A stretch of DNA of 64,000 nt from Hyphomicrobium sp. NDB2Meth4 (GTDB taxonomy: Bacteria; Pseudomonadota; Alphaproteobacteria; Rhizobiales; Hyphomicrobiaceae), in the NCBI RefSeq assembly GCF_900117445.1, contig NZ_FPEJ01000006.1, positions 1 to 64,000 on the forward strand, written 5' to 3'. The translations under genes and the position numbers were made by a program. Below, piece after piece: positions 63,200-64,000 of this stretch (positions are counted from its first letter, which is position 1; the number at the start of each line of letters is the position of its first letter). The notes under the pieces are model-generated. The model was given only the letters and a program-made list of their open reading frames with translations, searched no databases and was not told the origin of the DNA.

Positions 63200-63973
63200 C
63201 TAGTCCTTTTTGGCCGGCGGTTGCGATGCTGCAGGTGCAGCGTCCGCTGGCTTGGCCTTTTCAGAAGGCGATGCTTCGGCGGCGGGCGGCGAAGCGTCAG
63301 CCTTCTTAGCGATCTCTCCCGCGGCGATCTCCGCCATGATGATCTGCGCACGCTCGGCAATGCTTTGCGGCGTCTGCTGGTCGACGAAGAGAGGCGTCAG
63401 GATGGTGCGCGCCTCGCTCATTTTTCCAGCCTTGAAGGCGGCCAGACCCAGCAACTCGCGGGCGCTGTAGCGCCAGGGGCTGGTATCGGCCATCAGAGGG
63501 GTGAGCCGATTCTCGATGTCGGTAAAGTCCACGTCGCCGACGCGCAGTCCGGCGGCCTGCAGGCGTGCAAACTCGCGGAGCATGATGTCGCCGTTGCTGC
63601 TGGCGGCCAGCGCATCATAAGCAGCGAGCGCCTCGGCCTTTTTGCCCTGCTTGGCGAGGAGGCCGGCAATTTGCAGCTGCGAAAGTCCGCGGTAGCCGGC
63701 GGCGCCATCGCTTGCCAGCTTCTCGAATTCCTTCTCGGCGCTGCCGTCCTTCTTGTCGTTGAGGAGCTGGAGCGCCCCTTCGTACATGGCGCCAGAGGCC
63801 TGAGCCGCGGCGAGGCGACGGCTTTCCCAAATCTTATAGCCCGCCACGCCGACTACGATCAGTGCCGCAGCGATGATGATGTAGGTGCCGTACTGCTTCC
63901 AGATCTTCTCTAAACGCTCTCGCCGAAGCTCTTCTTCGACTTGGCGGAGAAGATCGTCATCCGTCTGTGCCAT
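63200..63973 (-). CDS. yfgM: YfgM-like tetratricopeptide membrane protein, 257 aa
   Basis: Ancillary SecYEG-associated protein. A cytosolic N terminus (RQVEEELRRERLEKIWKQYG), one transmembrane helix (about 28-50), and TPR-like helices (AEKEFEKLASDGAAGYRGLS, RYSARELLGLAAFKAGKMSE) in the periplasm, then an Ala/Pro/Lys tail. It may help periplasmic chaperone hand-off. The 10-base gap to bamB indicates an operon yfgM-bamB-der. Confidence 0.85.
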   Translation of the reverse strand: MAQTDDDLLRQVEEELRRERLEKIWKQYGTYIIIAAALIVVGVAGYKIWESRRLAAAQASGAMYEGALQLLNDKKDGSAEKEFEKLASDGAAGYRGLSQLQIAGLLAKQGKKAEALAAYDALAASSNGDIMLREFARLQAAGLRVGDVDFTDIENRLTPLMADTSPWRYSARELLGLAAFKAGKMSEARTILTPLFVDQQTPQSIAERAQIIMAEIAAGEIAKKADASPPAAEASPSEKAKPADAAPAASQPPAKKD

Positions 63974-64000
63974 CGCTTGCTCTTTTCAGCCCTGAACCTT

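Overview
The window looks like chromosome of an alphaproteobacterium of the order Hyphomicrobiales, plausibly a Hyphomicrobium-like methylotroph. Clues are high GC, a ChpT-type phosphotransferase, an EipA/DUF1134 envelope protein, a bactofilin, a DUF2975/XRE pair, a CIRCE-like groES operator, and a LysR-fdsGBA-fdhD-fdsD cluster for NAD-linked formate oxidation. The genus is inference; no rRNA gene is present.

Region 1 (1 to about 10,695) is accessory DNA: one end of a genomic island placed against the 3' end of a tRNA-Glu(CTC) gene (10,696-10,771, minus). The island-end integrase (9,559) follows a small excisionase-like gene (9,287) and runs up to the tRNA. Further left are a serine recombinase beside a 16-bp perfect inverted repeat, an AlpA-like regulator, an array of tRNA T-arm/acceptor-like units, small hypothetical and secreted genes, and a decayed prophage patch. 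The patch holds a frameshifted primase/helicase-like gene, a 5'-truncated RuvC-like resolvase, a frameshifted phage gene and a 31-bp near-perfect inverted repeat with iteron-like content. A short tyrosine recombinase and an IS21-like terminal repeat lie near the left edge.

Region 2 (10,770 to about 33,000) is core chromosome. It contains rluD, rpoH, a two-repeat secreted protein, a cell-wall amidase, pgsA-moaD-moaE, an extensin-like peptidase, a dienelactone hydrolase, uvrC, the DUF2975/XRE pair, a HAD hydrolase, a membrane protein with a degenerate EAL domain, an SDR without its catalytic motif, a FUSC transporter and groES-groEL. RpoH and the chaperonin genes link to the heat response.

Region 3 (33,350-40,550) is a LysR regulator followed by fdsG-fdsB-fdsA-fdhD-fdsD: a molybdenum, NAD-dependent formate dehydrogenase with its sulfurtransferase. 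MoaD/MoaE (17.4-18.1 kb) belong to the pathway making its cofactor.

Region 4 (40,730-48,500) has a YbaK-like gene and a minus-strand three-gene operon: a membrane metallophosphoesterase, a GMC oxidoreductase with a cysteine cluster, and a 1144-residue fusion of a second such oxidoreductase to an alpha/beta hydrolase whose nucleophile is Cys. This is the best candidate in the window for an uncharacterised pathway.

Region 5 (48,900-64,000) is core again: bactofilin, a coiled-coil membrane protein, EipA-like, cysQ, chpT, a FetAB-like transporter, small secreted proteins, a cold-shock protein, rlmJ, a candidate small RNA with a strong terminator, holC, and yfgM-bamB-der in the order also found in gammaproteobacteria.
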